Positions 1 through 8,389 are shown, numbered from the stretch's first letter. The stretch is DNA of 64,000 nt from Pseudohalocynthiibacter aestuariivivens (GCF_011040495.1 NZ_CP049037.1:682001-746000); one strand, 5' to 3'. Notes: a model not told the origin generated them from the sequence alone. Numbers and translations: made by a program.

Positions 1-1011
1 CCAGGCAGCCTGACACGGCGGCGCTTTCTGACCACGGCAGCAGGTGTTGCCCTGACCACGGCGGCAGCGTTCCACCCCGGTCGCGCACTGGCGATGAACC
101 CGATCAAGACCGCCGGTATCTATACCGTACCCGTCGAACAACAATGGGTCAGCCGCATTCATAAGGCCGCCCTGACAGCGCAAGAGCGCGGCGATATCGA
201 CTACACCTATTCGGAAAATGTCAGCAACACCGACTATGCCCGCGTCATGCGCGAATACGCCGAAAGCGGCTATACCCTGATCATCGGCGAAATGTTCGCG
301 GTCGAGGCAGAAGCGCGTGAAGTCGCCGCCGAATACCCCGAAATCGCTTTCCTGATGGGTTCCAGCTTTAAACCCGACGATGCGTTGCCCAACATGGCCG
401 TGTTCGACAACTACATTCAGGATGCCTCCTATCTCAGCGGCATCGTCGCCGGTGCAATGACTGAAACCGGCAGCATTGGCATGGTCGGTGGCTTCCCCAT
501 CCCCGAGGTTAACCGCTTGATGCACGCCTTCATGGCGGGCGTTAAGGAAACCCGCCCCGACGCGTCATTCCAGGTCAGCTTTATCGGGTCATGGTTCGAT
601 CCACCAAAGGCCAAGGAAACCGCCTTTGCGATGATCGAAGGGGGCGCGGACATGCTCTATGCCGAACGCTTTGGCGTATCTGACGCAGCGCAGGAAAAAG
701 GCGTACTGGCCATCGGCAACGTGATCGACACACAGTCCGACTATCCCGAAACAGTCGTTGCATCCGCAATCTGGCACTTTGAGCCGACGCTGGACAAAGC
801 CATCGAAGAGGTCAAGGCCGGTAATTTCAAGGCTGCGGATTACGGCGTCTATTCCTTTATGAAAGAAGGCGGCGCATCACTGGCGCCATTGGGCACATTC
901 GACGGCAAAGTGCCCCAAGAGGCACTGGATCTGGTCGAACAGCGCAAGGCCGAGATCATGTCAGGTGATTTCGTCACCGAGATCGACGATTCTGAACCAA
1001 AGTCGATGTAA
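1..1011 (+). CDS. BMP-family ABC transporter substrate-binding protein (5' partial)
   Basis: Periplasmic binding protein of the BMP/PnrA (nucleoside-binding) family. The reading frame is open to base 1. Codons 1-31 read as a twin-arginine signal (TRRRFL followed by an Ala/Thr/Val-rich stretch ending RALA), so the in-frame ATG at position 94 lies at the mature N-terminus and the real start is upstream of the window. Mature residues show the BMP pattern: a Tyr-rich start, LIIGEMFAVE, FDNYIQDASYLSG and IGMVGGFPIPEV. The C-terminus ends two bases before the ATPase start codon, so the genes form one operon. It probably delivers a nucleoside or purine-like ligand to the permeases encoded downstream. 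The ligand is inferred from the family and from the deaminase at the end of the operon. Confidence 0.9.
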   Translation, partial: PGSLTRRRFLTTAAGVALTTAAAFHPGRALAMNPIKTAGIYTVPVEQQWVSRIHKAALTAQERGDIDYTYSENVSNTDYARVMREYAESGYTLIIGEMFAVEAEAREVAAEYPEIAFLMGSSFKPDDALPNMAVFDNYIQDASYLSGIVAGAMTETGSIGMVGGFPIPEVNRLMHAFMAGVKETRPDASFQVSFIGSWFDPPKAKETAFAMIEGGADMLYAERFGVSDAAQEKGVLAIGNVIDTQSDYPETVVASAIWHFEPTLDKAIEEVKAGNFKAADYGVYSFMKEGGASLAPLGTFDGKVPQEALDLVEQRKAEIMSGDFVTEIDDSEPKSM

Positions 1012-1012
1012 A

Positions 1013-2560
1013 ATGACTGCCAATGACGAGGCGCAGGTTGTCCTGCGCCTCGATTCCATCACCAAAACATTCGGCGCGCTCACAGCGAATGATGCCGTTA
1101 GCCTGTCCCTGCATAAGGGTGAAGTGATTGCTCTTCTGGGCGAGAACGGCGCAGGCAAGACGACGCTGATGAATATCCTTTTCGGTCAGTACACCGCTGA
1201 CTCCGGGACGGTTGAAGTCATGGGAAACGCCCTGCCCCCCGGTAATCCGCGCGCGGCACTGGATGCTGGTGTCGGCATGGTACACCAGCATTTCACGCTG
1301 GCCGAAGGCATGACCGTGCTCGAGAACGTGACACTCGGGACCCGGTCGCTATGGTCGCTCGGCACCGATCGCGCCGCCGCGCGTGCGCGCATCACCAAGT
1401 TGGCAGCGGACTTTAAACTTAGCGTTGATCCCGACGCTCGTATCGGCGCGCTGACCGTGGGCGAACGTCAGCGGGTCGAAATTCTCAAGGCGCTTTACCG
1501 CGATGCCCGCATCCTTATTCTGGACGAACCCACGGCAGTTCTGACCCCGCAAGAAACCGACGACCTTTTTGAAACCCTCCGCAAGGCCGTGGCACTTGGC
1601 CTCTCCATTGTTTTCATCTCGCACAAGCTGCATGAGGTCATGGCGATATCCGACCGGGTGCTGATCCTACGCCATGGCAAACTGGTCCATGAGGGGCGCA
1701 CAGCAGACACCGACCGGCATGATCTGGCCGCGCGGATGGTTGGCGCCGAAGTCGCCGCCCCCAAGATCGCCGAAGGTACCCCCGGCCCCGCGCTGATGCA
1801 ATTGGTCGACGTATCCACCCCAGACGAGGGCAATGCCCCCGGCCTGAAATCCCTGACGCTCGATCTGCGCGCGGGTCAGATCACCGGACTTGCCGGTGTG
1901 TCCGGTAATGGTCAGGCAGCCCTTGCCGGGCTAATCGGCGGGCTCGGCGGCCCAACGACGGGCACACTGATGCTGAACGGCGAAACGCAGGCGCATTGGT
2001 CGCCTCGTACGGCGGTACATAACGGCATCGCACGTATCCCCGAGGACCGGCACAAAACGGGCACAATCGCCGATTTCGATCTGACGGAAAACGCTATCCT
2101 CGAATGCTACATGGACGCGCCCTATTCCACCCGCGGCTGGATGCACTGGCAGCGCGCCGCAGAGTTCACCAATGAAATCATCAAGACGTATGATGTCCGC
2201 TGTCCCGGCCCCACCACGCGCATTCGCCTGCTGTCAGGTGGTAACATGCAAAAGTTGATCCTTGGGCGTGTGTTAGAGGCCAGCCCGCGCATCATCCTTG
2301 CGAACCAACCCGTACGCGGCCTGGATATCGGCGCGGTCAACTACGTGCACGAACGCCTGCTGGAGGCCCGCGATGGCGGCGCAGCTGTGATCCTGATTTC
2401 CGAGGATCTGGACGAAATCATGGCCCTGTCCGACGTTATTCACGTCATCTCCGAGGGACGTTTGTCCCCGGCCTTTGCCAGAGGCAGCATGACACCAGCA
2501 GAACTGGGCATCTGGATGGCCGGGCATGGGTTCGAACCGGAGCATGCTCATGCGTCTTGA
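1013..2560 (+). CDS. ABC transporter ATP-binding protein, double NBD (nucleoside/sugar type)
   Basis: Cytoplasmic ATPase of a BMP-type importer, 515 residues with two fused nucleotide-binding domains. The first domain has a complete Walker A (GENGAGKTT), signature LTVGERQ and Walker B (ILILDEPT). The second has a degenerate Walker A with Gln in place of Lys (GVSGNGQAA) and signature LSGGNMQK, as is usual for the second domain of this family. The ATG at 1013 was chosen because it follows the binding-protein stop (1009-1011) directly and yields the expected N-terminus (MTANDEAQVVLRL); an in-frame ATG at 965 would lie inside the upstream gene. The 3' end overlaps the first permease gene. Confidence 0.93.
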   Translation: MTANDEAQVVLRLDSITKTFGALTANDAVSLSLHKGEVIALLGENGAGKTTLMNILFGQYTADSGTVEVMGNALPPGNPRAALDAGVGMVHQHFTLAEGMTVLENVTLGTRSLWSLGTDRAAARARITKLAADFKLSVDPDARIGALTVGERQRVEILKALYRDARILILDEPTAVLTPQETDDLFETLRKAVALGLSIVFISHKLHEVMAISDRVLILRHGKLVHEGRTADTDRHDLAARMVGAEVAAPKIAEGTPGPALMQLVDVSTPDEGNAPGLKSLTLDLRAGQITGLAGVSGNGQAALAGLIGGLGGPTTGTLMLNGETQAHWSPRTAVHNGIARIPEDRHKTGTIADFDLTENAILECYMDAPYSTRGWMHWQRAAEFTNEIIKTYDVRCPGPTTRIRLLSGGNMQKLILGRVLEASPRIILANQPVRGLDIGAVNYVHERLLEARDGGAAVILISEDLDEIMALSDVIHVISEGRLSPAFARGSMTPAELGIWMAGHGFEPEHAHAS

Positions 2561-3599
2561 ACCCATTGCCAATCCCAGCGCCACGCGCACGCTCTTGCCA
2601 CCTGCACTGGCTATTGTTGCCACGGTTGTCATTGCATCGCTGCTGGCAATGATTGCCGGCGCCAATCCCTTTGGCGTTCTGGGCCTCATCGTGAAGGGCG
2701 CGGCAGGCAGCAAATTTGCGCTGCTTGAGACACTCAACCGTGCCACGCCTCTGATCTTCACCGGCCTTGCAGTCGCCGTCGCCTTTCGCGCCAAACTGTG
2801 GAACATCGGTGCCGAGGCGCAGCTATATGCGGGCGCATTGGTCGTCGCGGTTCTGGGCACTGGCATGTTGCCTTGGCCATCTGGCCTGTTACTGCCCACG
2901 CTCGCCATTCTGGCGATGATCGCAGGCGCGCTGGTGCTACTGGTCCCTGCCCTGCTAAAGGTCAGGTTCGGCGTTGATGAAGTGGTCACGACGCTGTTGT
3001 TCAACTTCATCTTCCTGTTGTTTGTGTCGATGCTGCTCGAAGGTGCGCTCAAGGATCCGATGGGCATGGGCTGGCCCAAATCCGCACGGCTGATCCCGGA
3101 GGCGCGACTGCCGCGCATGGTGGAGGGGCTGCGCCTGCACTGGGGCTTTGGACTTGCGCTCATCGCGGCCGTGATCGTCTGGATCATTCAGGCGCGCACG
3201 ACACTGGGTTATGAAATGCGTGCGGTCGGTCTGAACCGCGAGGCTGCCAGTTTTGCCGGAATCCCGGTCAACCGTGTGTTGATCAAAACCGCATTGCTGT
3301 CCGGTGGTCTGGCCGCTCTTGCAGGCTACTCCGAGGTGGCGGGCCTCAAAGGTTCGCTCACACTCGACCTCAGCCCGGGCTTTGGCTACACCGGCATCAT
3401 CGTGGCAATGCTGGCCTTGCTCAATCCGCTGGCGGTGATCGCCGCAGCCCTCTTTGTCGCAGGCATTTTCGTCGGCGCCGACAGCATGAGCCGCGCCGTG
3501 GGTGTGCCGACCTATCTCGCCGATATCATGCTGGCCACGGCGCTGTTGCTGATGGTTGTGGCGATCCTGCTGACCCGATTTCGCGTGGTGAGGGAATAA
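2550..3599 (+). CDS. ABC transporter permease, BMP/nucleoside type (subunit 1)
   Basis: Inner-membrane permease of the BPD_transp_2 family, 349 residues with about eight to ten hydrophobic segments. It carries the family sequence LWNIGAEAQLYAGA near residue 90 and the cytoplasmic loop RAVGLNREAASFAGIPV, which contacts the ATPase. Three in-frame ATGs (2526, 2544, 2550) are possible. The one at 2550 was chosen because CGGAG at 2538-2542 lies seven bases before it. The gene overlaps the ATPase gene by 11 bases and ends one base before the second permease, which indicates translational coupling. Confidence 0.9.
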   Translation: MRLEPIANPSATRTLLPPALAIVATVVIASLLAMIAGANPFGVLGLIVKGAAGSKFALLETLNRATPLIFTGLAVAVAFRAKLWNIGAEAQLYAGALVVAVLGTGMLPWPSGLLLPTLAILAMIAGALVLLVPALLKVRFGVDEVVTTLLFNFIFLLFVSMLLEGALKDPMGMGWPKSARLIPEARLPRMVEGLRLHWGFGLALIAAVIVWIIQARTTLGYEMRAVGLNREAASFAGIPVNRVLIKTALLSGGLAALAGYSEVAGLKGSLTLDLSPGFGYTGIIVAMLALLNPLAVIAAALFVAGIFVGADSMSRAVGVPTYLADIMLATALLLMVVAILLTRFRVVRE

Positions 3600-3600
3600 C

Positions 3601-4545
3601 ATGGACCTGTTCGATATCCTCCTGTCCGCCAGTTTCTGGACCGCCGCAATCCGCATCGCCTCGCCGCTGATCTTTGCCACACTGGGCGAGTTGATCTGCG
3701 AACGCGCGGGTGTGCTGAACCTCGGGATCGAGGGGATCATGGTCGCGGGCGCCTTCGCTGGCTGGATGGCAGTTTACTCGGGCACCGATCTTTGGACCGG
3801 GGTGGCGGTCGCATTCGTGGTGGGTATGTGTTTCGGACTGGTGCATTCGACGCTCACCGTGCCATTCGGCTTGTCGCAGCACGTTGTCGGCCTCGGGGTG
3901 ACATTGCTGGCCACGTCCCTGACTTACTACGCCTACCGCTTGGCACTGCCCGAAGTGACCAGCCCACCCAAGATCGACGCGTTCCAGCCTTATGAGATAC
4001 CGCTGTTGTCAGATGTTCCGCTGATTGGCCCGGCACTCTTTGCGCAAACGCCACTGACCTATCTCGCCTTCTTGCTGGTCGCAGTCGTCTCATTGGTTCT
4101 CTACCGCACGCCTCTGGGCCTTGCCTTACGCGCGGCGGGTGAAAATCCGTCGGCGGTTGCGGCACAGGGGTTGTCGGTCACCGGGCTGCGCATGGGCGCG
4201 GTTATTGTCGGCAGCGGGTTGATGGCAGTGGGCGGCGCGTTCCTGACGATGTCCGCCTTTGACAGTTTCTTTTTCGAGATGGTCAACGGGCGCGGTTGGA
4301 TCTGTATCGCGCTGGTGGTCTTTGGCGCGTGGCGTCCGGGCAAGGCACTGTTGGGGGCGATCCTCTTTGCCGCCTTTGACGCATTGCAAATCCGCATCCA
4401 ACAAACGCCGTTGGGTGCCAATGTCCCCTATCAGGTGTTCCTGATGATGCCCTATTTCCTCAGCATTCTGGCACTCATCGTCATGTCGCGCCGTGCCGAA
4501 GTACCCGCCGCTCTGATGGTGCCATTCAACAAGGGAGAACGCTGA
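3601..4545 (+). CDS. ABC transporter permease, BMP/nucleoside type (subunit 2)
   Basis: Second inner-membrane permease of the importer, 314 residues. The N-terminal half carries LGELICERAGVLNLGIEGIM, the hallmark of the second permease in BMP-linked importers, and the coupling loop reads RAAGENPSAVAAQGL. Length and hydrophobic profile fit the family. It starts one base after the stop of the first permease, and its own TGA shares a base with the ATG of the downstream amidohydrolase (TGATG). The deaminase-like enzyme is therefore in the same transcript, which suggests uptake followed by deamination of the imported base. Confidence 0.9.
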   Translation: MDLFDILLSASFWTAAIRIASPLIFATLGELICERAGVLNLGIEGIMVAGAFAGWMAVYSGTDLWTGVAVAFVVGMCFGLVHSTLTVPFGLSQHVVGLGVTLLATSLTYYAYRLALPEVTSPPKIDAFQPYEIPLLSDVPLIGPALFAQTPLTYLAFLLVAVVSLVLYRTPLGLALRAAGENPSAVAAQGLSVTGLRMGAVIVGSGLMAVGGAFLTMSAFDSFFFEMVNGRGWICIALVVFGAWRPGKALLGAILFAAFDALQIRIQQTPLGANVPYQVFLMMPYFLSILALIVMSRRAEVPAALMVPFNKGER

Positions 4546-5819
4546 TGTTCGATCTGATTATCAAAGGCGGCGCGCTACCCGATGGCCGTGTCACGGATAT
4601 CGGAATACGCGGTGGCAAAATCACTGCGATCGAGCCTCTGGAAGCCGAGGCAGGCGAGGTCATCGACGCCACCGGTGATCTGGTCGCGCCCCCCTTCGTC
4701 GACCCACATTTCCACCTTGATGCCACGCTCAGCTATGGCCTGCCCCGCATCAATGCCTCTGGCACATTGCTGGAAGGGATCGGCCTCTGGGGCGAACTGA
4801 AGCAAATCGTGACACAAGAGGAAATGGTTATCCGCGCGCTGGAATATTGCGACTGGGCTGCTTCGTTGGGCCTGCTGGCGATCCGCAGCCATATAGACAC
4901 CTGCGATGATACACTCAAGGGCGTCGAAGCGATGTTGGAGGTCCGCGAGCAGGTCAAAGGCTACATAGATCTGCAACTGGTCGCCTTTCCTCAGGATGGT
5001 CTCTACCGCGACCCGACTGCCCGTGCCAACACTTTGCGCGCGCTCGACATGGGCGTGGACGTGGTGGGCGGGATTCCACATTTCGAGCGCACTATGCAGG
5101 ACGGCGCGGACAGCGTGCGTGAACTGTGCCAGATCGCGGCAGATCGCGGCCTGATGGTCGACCTGCATTGCGACGAAAGCGACGACCCCCATTCACGACA
5201 TATCGAAACACTGGCACAGGAAACGCACCGACATGGTCTCTCGGGGCGCGTGGCTGGCAGCCACCTGACGTCGATGCATTCGATGGACAACTATTATGTA
5301 TCCAAACTGCTGCCCCTCATCGCCGAAGCAGGCGTTGCCGCAATCCCTAATCCGCTGATCAACATCATGTTGCAAGGGCGCCACGACACGTTTCCCAAAC
5401 GCCGCGGCCTGACGCGGGTAAAGGAAATGCAGGCCCACGGCATCACGGTCGGCTGGGGACAGGATTGCGTGCGCGATCCGTGGTATTCGCTCGGCACCGG
5501 TGACATGCTCGACGTCGCATTCATGGGCCTGCACGTGGCACAGATGAGCAGCCCGGAAGAGATGCGCCGCTGCTTCGACATGGTCACGACCCAGAACGCT
5601 CAGATCATGGGGCTGAAGGATTATGGTCTGCACGTCGGCGCACAAGCGTCCCTTGTCGTGCTCGACGCCGGTGATCCGATTGAGGCACTGCGCCTGCGGG
5701 CGGCGCGACTCTGTATTGTGTCAAAGGGGAAGGTTGTCAGCCGCACCCCACGCATGGACGCCACGTTGTCAATCCCGGGCCGCCCCGGCACCGTCCGCCG
5801 CCGTCACGCGGCGGGTTAA
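4545..5819 (+). CDS. Cytosine-deaminase-like amidohydrolase
   Basis: Metal-dependent hydrolase of the amidohydrolase superfamily, CodA-like branch, 424 residues. The metal-binding HxH is at residues 55-57 (DPHFHLDAT); further ligands fall in LHCDESDD, SHLTSMHS and the CodA-type block GWGQDCVRDPWYSLGTGDML. In characterised cytosine deaminases the corresponding blocks hold iron or zinc and the substrate amide. AAGGGAGA at 4531-4538 serves as ribosome site. As the last gene of a nucleobase/nucleoside-type importer operon it probably deaminates an imported pyrimidine or related heterocycle. The exact substrate cannot be read from sequence; other members hydrolyse isocytosine, creatinine-like or triazine compounds. 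Confidence 0.85.
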   Translation: MFDLIIKGGALPDGRVTDIGIRGGKITAIEPLEAEAGEVIDATGDLVAPPFVDPHFHLDATLSYGLPRINASGTLLEGIGLWGELKQIVTQEEMVIRALEYCDWAASLGLLAIRSHIDTCDDTLKGVEAMLEVREQVKGYIDLQLVAFPQDGLYRDPTARANTLRALDMGVDVVGGIPHFERTMQDGADSVRELCQIAADRGLMVDLHCDESDDPHSRHIETLAQETHRHGLSGRVAGSHLTSMHSMDNYYVSKLLPLIAEAGVAAIPNPLINIMLQGRHDTFPKRRGLTRVKEMQAHGITVGWGQDCVRDPWYSLGTGDMLDVAFMGLHVAQMSSPEEMRRCFDMVTTQNAQIMGLKDYGLHVGAQASLVVLDAGDPIEALRLRAARLCIVSKGKVVSRTPRMDATLSIPGRPGTVRRRHAAG

Positions 5820-5891
5820 CCTCCCACGCAAATCCATACTCACTGTCGTTTCAGCACTCGGCTGGCGGTTGGGTGTCGGCACACGTATCAA

Positions 5892-5920
5892 GGCCGGGCG
5901 CGCATCGCTGCCGCCCGGCC
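5892..5920. terminator. Strong hairpin between convergent genes
   Basis: A perfect nine-base stem (GGCCGGGCG at 5892-5900, CGCCCGGCC at 5912-5920) with an 11-base loop lies 72 bases past the amidohydrolase stop. There is no T-run on either side. It probably ends or protects the importer transcript and separates it from the convergent repeat-protein gene. Confidence 0.5.
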
Positions 5921-5951
5921 TGTGAAACGAACCGGATTATCGAGGACGAAC

Positions 5952-5978
5952 CGCGCCGCCGCGGGGGTGAGCGGCGCG
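5952..5978 (-). terminator. Hairpin downstream of repeat-protein gene
   Basis: Perfect eight-base inverted repeat (CGCGCCGC at 5952-5959, GCGGCGCG at 5971-5978), 15 bases past the stop of the minus-strand repeat protein. No T-run follows on the minus strand, so intrinsic termination is uncertain. Confidence 0.4.
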
Positions 5979-5992
5979 ATCCAAGCGGTATA

Positions 5993-8011
5993 CTACCACC
6001 AGACGTGGTCTTCCTCTTCGTCATCTTCCACTTCGTCCTTGTCCGGATCCTCCAGATCATCCGGATTCTTGGTCATAAGGGCCATGATATCGCTCGTCGA
6101 CCATTGGAAGCCAGACGAGGCGGAATGGGAACCCTTCGTACCACCCGAGCCGGAACCCTTCGTGCCGCCCGAGCCGGAACCCTTCGTGCCACCCGAGCCG
6201 GAACCCTTGGTGCCGCCCGAGCCGGAACCCTTGGTGCCGCCAGAGCCGGAGCCCTTCGTGCCGCCAGAGCCGGAACCCTTGGTACCGCCAGAGCCGGAGC
6301 CCTTCGTGCCGCCAGAGCCGGAACCCTTGGTGCCACCAGAGCCGGAGCCCTTCGTGCCGCCAGAGCCGGAACCCTTGGTACCGCCAGAGCCGGAGCCCTT
6401 CGTGCCGCCAGAGCCGGAACCCTTGGTGCCACCAGAGCCGGAGCCCTTCGTGCCGCCAGAGCCGGAGCCCTTCGTGCCGCCCGAGCCGGAACCTTTCGTA
6501 CCGCCAGAGCCGGAACCCTTCGTACCGCCAGAGCCGGAGCCCTTGGTGCCACCCGAGCCGGAGCCCTTCGTGCCACCCGAGCCGGAACCCTTCGTGCCGC
6601 CCGAGCCGGAACCTTTCGTACCGCCAGAGCCGGAACCCTTCGTGCCACCCGAGCCGGAACCTTTCGTACCGCCAGAGCCGGAACCCTTCGTACCACCCGA
6701 GCCGGAACCCTTCGTCCCGCCAGAGCCGGAACCCTTCGTGCCACCCGAGCCGGAACCCTTGGTACCACCAGAGCCGGAGCCCTTCGTGCCGCCAGAGCCG
6801 GAGCCCTTCGTGCCACCCGAGCCGGAACCCTTCGTACCGCCAGAGCCGGAACCCTTCGTGCCACCCGAACCGGAACCTTTCGTACCGCCGGAACCGTCAT
6901 GGTCACAATCCTCGTGGCCATCGTCCGGGTCGTCCACATCACTCGACGTGACCTCAAGGATCAGCGGTTCGTCCGTATCCGAATTGACGATCAGTGACAT
7001 GCTGTTCAGGTCGATATCGTCGAACGTCAGATCACCGGTGCTGGACCAGAGTGTGAAGTTGACAGTATTTATTTCACCTTCAGTGCTGTCCGGCACAAGG
7101 CCGAATTGTAGCGCCACGTCAAAGGTCTGGGTCACGGACGCACCGTTCGACAAACCAGTCACATCGTTGGCGCGCGCCTGAATATCAGTGACCTCACGGG
7201 TGTTCTCATCCGGGAAGAACATCAGCTCGTCAATCGTGCTGTCATCCGCCAGATTCAGGAAAATCCCGTCGATATCGGCCTGTTCGGACAAGAACGTGGT
7301 CGGAACCAAGTTAAAGAACAGTGTGCCAGTGGGTGTTTCGCTGACCTCGATATTCACAGCGGGCTTGTCACCCAGCGTAAACGTCAGCGTCTGCTTGCCA
7401 CCATCATGATCGCAGGTCTCCCCACCCTTCGTGCCGCCAGAGCCAGAGCCCTTCGTGCCACCCGAGCCGGAGCCCTTGGTGCCGCCAGAGCCGGAACCTT
7501 TCGTACCGCCGGAGCCGGAACCCTTCGTACCACCCGAACCGGAGCCCTTCGTGCCGCCGGAGCCGGAACCCTTCGTACCGCCCGAGCCGGAACCCTTCGT
7601 GCCGCCTGAGCCGGAGCCTTTCGTACCACCCGAACCGGAGCCCTTCGTGCCACCCGAACCGGAGCCCTTCGTGCCACCCGAGCCGGAACCCTTCGTACCA
7701 CCCGAACCGGAGCCCTTCGTGCCGCCGGAGCCGGAACCCTTCGTACCACCCGAACCGGAGCCCTTCGTGCCGCCGGAGCCGGAGCCCTTCGTGCCGCCAG
7801 AGCCGGAACCCTTGGTGCCACCGGAGCCGGAACCCTTCGTACCGCCAGAGCCGGAGCCATCAAAGAAACCGCTGAGATGATCGTCATACCAAGACGCAAA
7901 CGACCCACCTTCTACACCACCGTTGTGATATGATTTCGTCGCGCTTGCCTTGGCACCGCCGCTACCGCGCGTGCCGCCCCAATGCCTGCCAAATTCAGAG
8001 TGCTTCCCCAT
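5993..8011 (-). CDS. Gly/Ser/Thr/Lys octapeptide-repeat protein with central beta-rich domain
   Basis: I do not recognise this 672-residue protein as a named family. Residues 1-51 are His/Gly-rich (MGKHSEFGRHWGG). Residues 52-195 are 18 perfect copies of GSGSGGTK. Residues 196-372 form a normal-complexity, probably beta-sandwich domain bounded by CDHDGG and EDCDHDG. Residues 373-626 hold 32 more GTK units (the first shortened to GSGGTK). Residues 627-672 form an acidic tail ending DHVWW. There is no Sec or Tat signal peptide. The central domain resembles segments of secreted calcium-binding or PEP-CTERM-like proteins with the pattern GIFLNLADD, then FDVALQFG (recalled similarity, not searched). 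The start at 8011 was chosen over the ATG at 8047 because AAGGAAG sits six bases before it. With 50 lysines between acidic ends it could be a secreted matrix or adhesive polymer; this is inference. Confidence 0.75.
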   Translation of the reverse strand: MGKHSEFGRHWGGTRGSGGAKASATKSYHNGGVEGGSFASWYDDHLSGFFDGSGSGGTKGSGSGGTKGSGSGGTKGSGSGGTKGSGSGGTKGSGSGGTKGSGSGGTKGSGSGGTKGSGSGGTKGSGSGGTKGSGSGGTKGSGSGGTKGSGSGGTKGSGSGGTKGSGSGGTKGSGSGGTKGSGSGGTKGSGSGGTKGGETCDHDGGKQTLTFTLGDKPAVNIEVSETPTGTLFFNLVPTTFLSEQADIDGIFLNLADDSTIDELMFFPDENTREVTDIQARANDVTGLSNGASVTQTFDVALQFGLVPDSTEGEINTVNFTLWSSTGDLTFDDIDLNSMSLIVNSDTDEPLILEVTSSDVDDPDDGHEDCDHDGSGGTKGSGSGGTKGSGSGGTKGSGSGGTKGSGSGGTKGSGSGGTKGSGSGGTKGSGSGGTKGSGSGGTKGSGSGGTKGSGSGGTKGSGSGGTKGSGSGGTKGSGSGGTKGSGSGGTKGSGSGGTKGSGSGGTKGSGSGGTKGSGSGGTKGSGSGGTKGSGSGGTKGSGSGGTKGSGSGGTKGSGSGGTKGSGSGGTKGSGSGGTKGSGSGGTKGSGSGGTKGSGSGGTKGSGSGGTKGSGSGGTKGSGSGGTKGSHSASSGFQWSTSDIMALMTKNPDDLEDPDKDEVEDDEEEDHVWW
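6134..6895. repeat. 24-bp tandem repeat, block 2 (32 units)
   Basis: Thirty-two GTK-encoding units, 24 bases each except the first (in coding direction), which lacks two codons. Units differ only at synonymous positions, for example ACG/ACC/ACA-type Thr codons and alternate Gly and Ser codons, so the encoded octapeptide is invariant. There are no spacers, so this is a coding minisatellite. Confidence 0.95.
7427..7858. repeat. 24-bp tandem repeat, block 1 (18 units)
   Basis: Eighteen full 24-base units encoding GSGSGGTK without one amino-acid change, again with scattered synonymous differences. It encodes residues 52-195 of the same protein as the other block and is separated from it by 531 bases of unique sequence. 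Confidence 0.95.
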
Positions 8012-8017
8012 TGCCGT

Positions 8018-8024
8018 CTTCCTT
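8018..8024 (-). promoter_or_regulatory. Ribosome binding site deciding the repeat-protein start
   Basis: AAGGAAG on the minus strand, six bases before the ATG at 8011. No comparable site precedes the ATG at 8047, so the shorter N-terminus is preferred. Confidence 0.75.
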
Positions 8025-8123
8025 GTAATAGCCGTGAGCACACGCAACGCGGTCGTTCCAGATACGGCCCCAACACCAGAACCCCACGCGCCCTCACGGG
8101 TGATGAAAATACGATCAAAAAAC

Positions 8124-8151
8124 GCTATAAATGCGTCAAATTCCGGGCAAG
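8124..8151 (-). promoter_or_regulatory. Possible promoter of repeat-protein gene
   Basis: On the minus strand CTTGCC (8151-8146) and TATAGC (8129-8124) are spaced by 16 bases, giving a sigma-70-like pair that would leave a leader of about 105 bases. Another TTGACG lies in the spacer. The match is modest and untested. Confidence 0.3.
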
Positions 8152-8389
8152 CTTTATTATTAATCCCTTAATATTAAAGGATTTTAAAATATCGGACTGG
8201 AAACAGTGTGGTCGAAATATGGCGCATCGTTGTCAAAAACTGCGTCAATCAAATATTGTCTAAACCGTTGGTCGAGCAGATTTGCTTGCTGATTCGCCCA
8301 ACCCGAACCATGTGGTTGCCTTAGTTCTGCCATAGCGCCGAGAGATACTGCGCGCCTGAACCAAACTGGCAGGAAGCGGGGGACCCGAC

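Larger units (their letters stand above)
8012..8389. other. Divergent intergenic region, AT-rich
   Basis: This 378-base gap separates the minus-strand repeat protein from the plus-strand kinase. The part from about 8105 to 8270 is clearly more AT-rich than its surroundings and contains a near-palindrome (CCTTAATATTAAAGG, about 8165-8180), a possible regulator site. Nothing coding was seen in it. Confidence 0.6.

Noticed and set aside
2273..3187. Minus-strand frame of 304 residues
   Set aside because: Opposite two clear ABC transporter genes; composition is that of an antisense shadow.
5873..7181. Plus-strand frames rich in PPEPEPFV or AGTLRAAR repeats
   Set aside because: These are the antisense reading of the GTK minisatellite. 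A 24-base unit without stops is open in several frames; codon use and the ribosome site support only the minus-strand protein.
6134..7858. CRISPR array
   Set aside because: Units are contiguous, without spacers, and lie in one coding frame.
7406..7908. Further repeat-derived frames on both strands over block 1
   Set aside because: Same cause: tandem units free of stops. No start signal or ordinary-complexity sequence.
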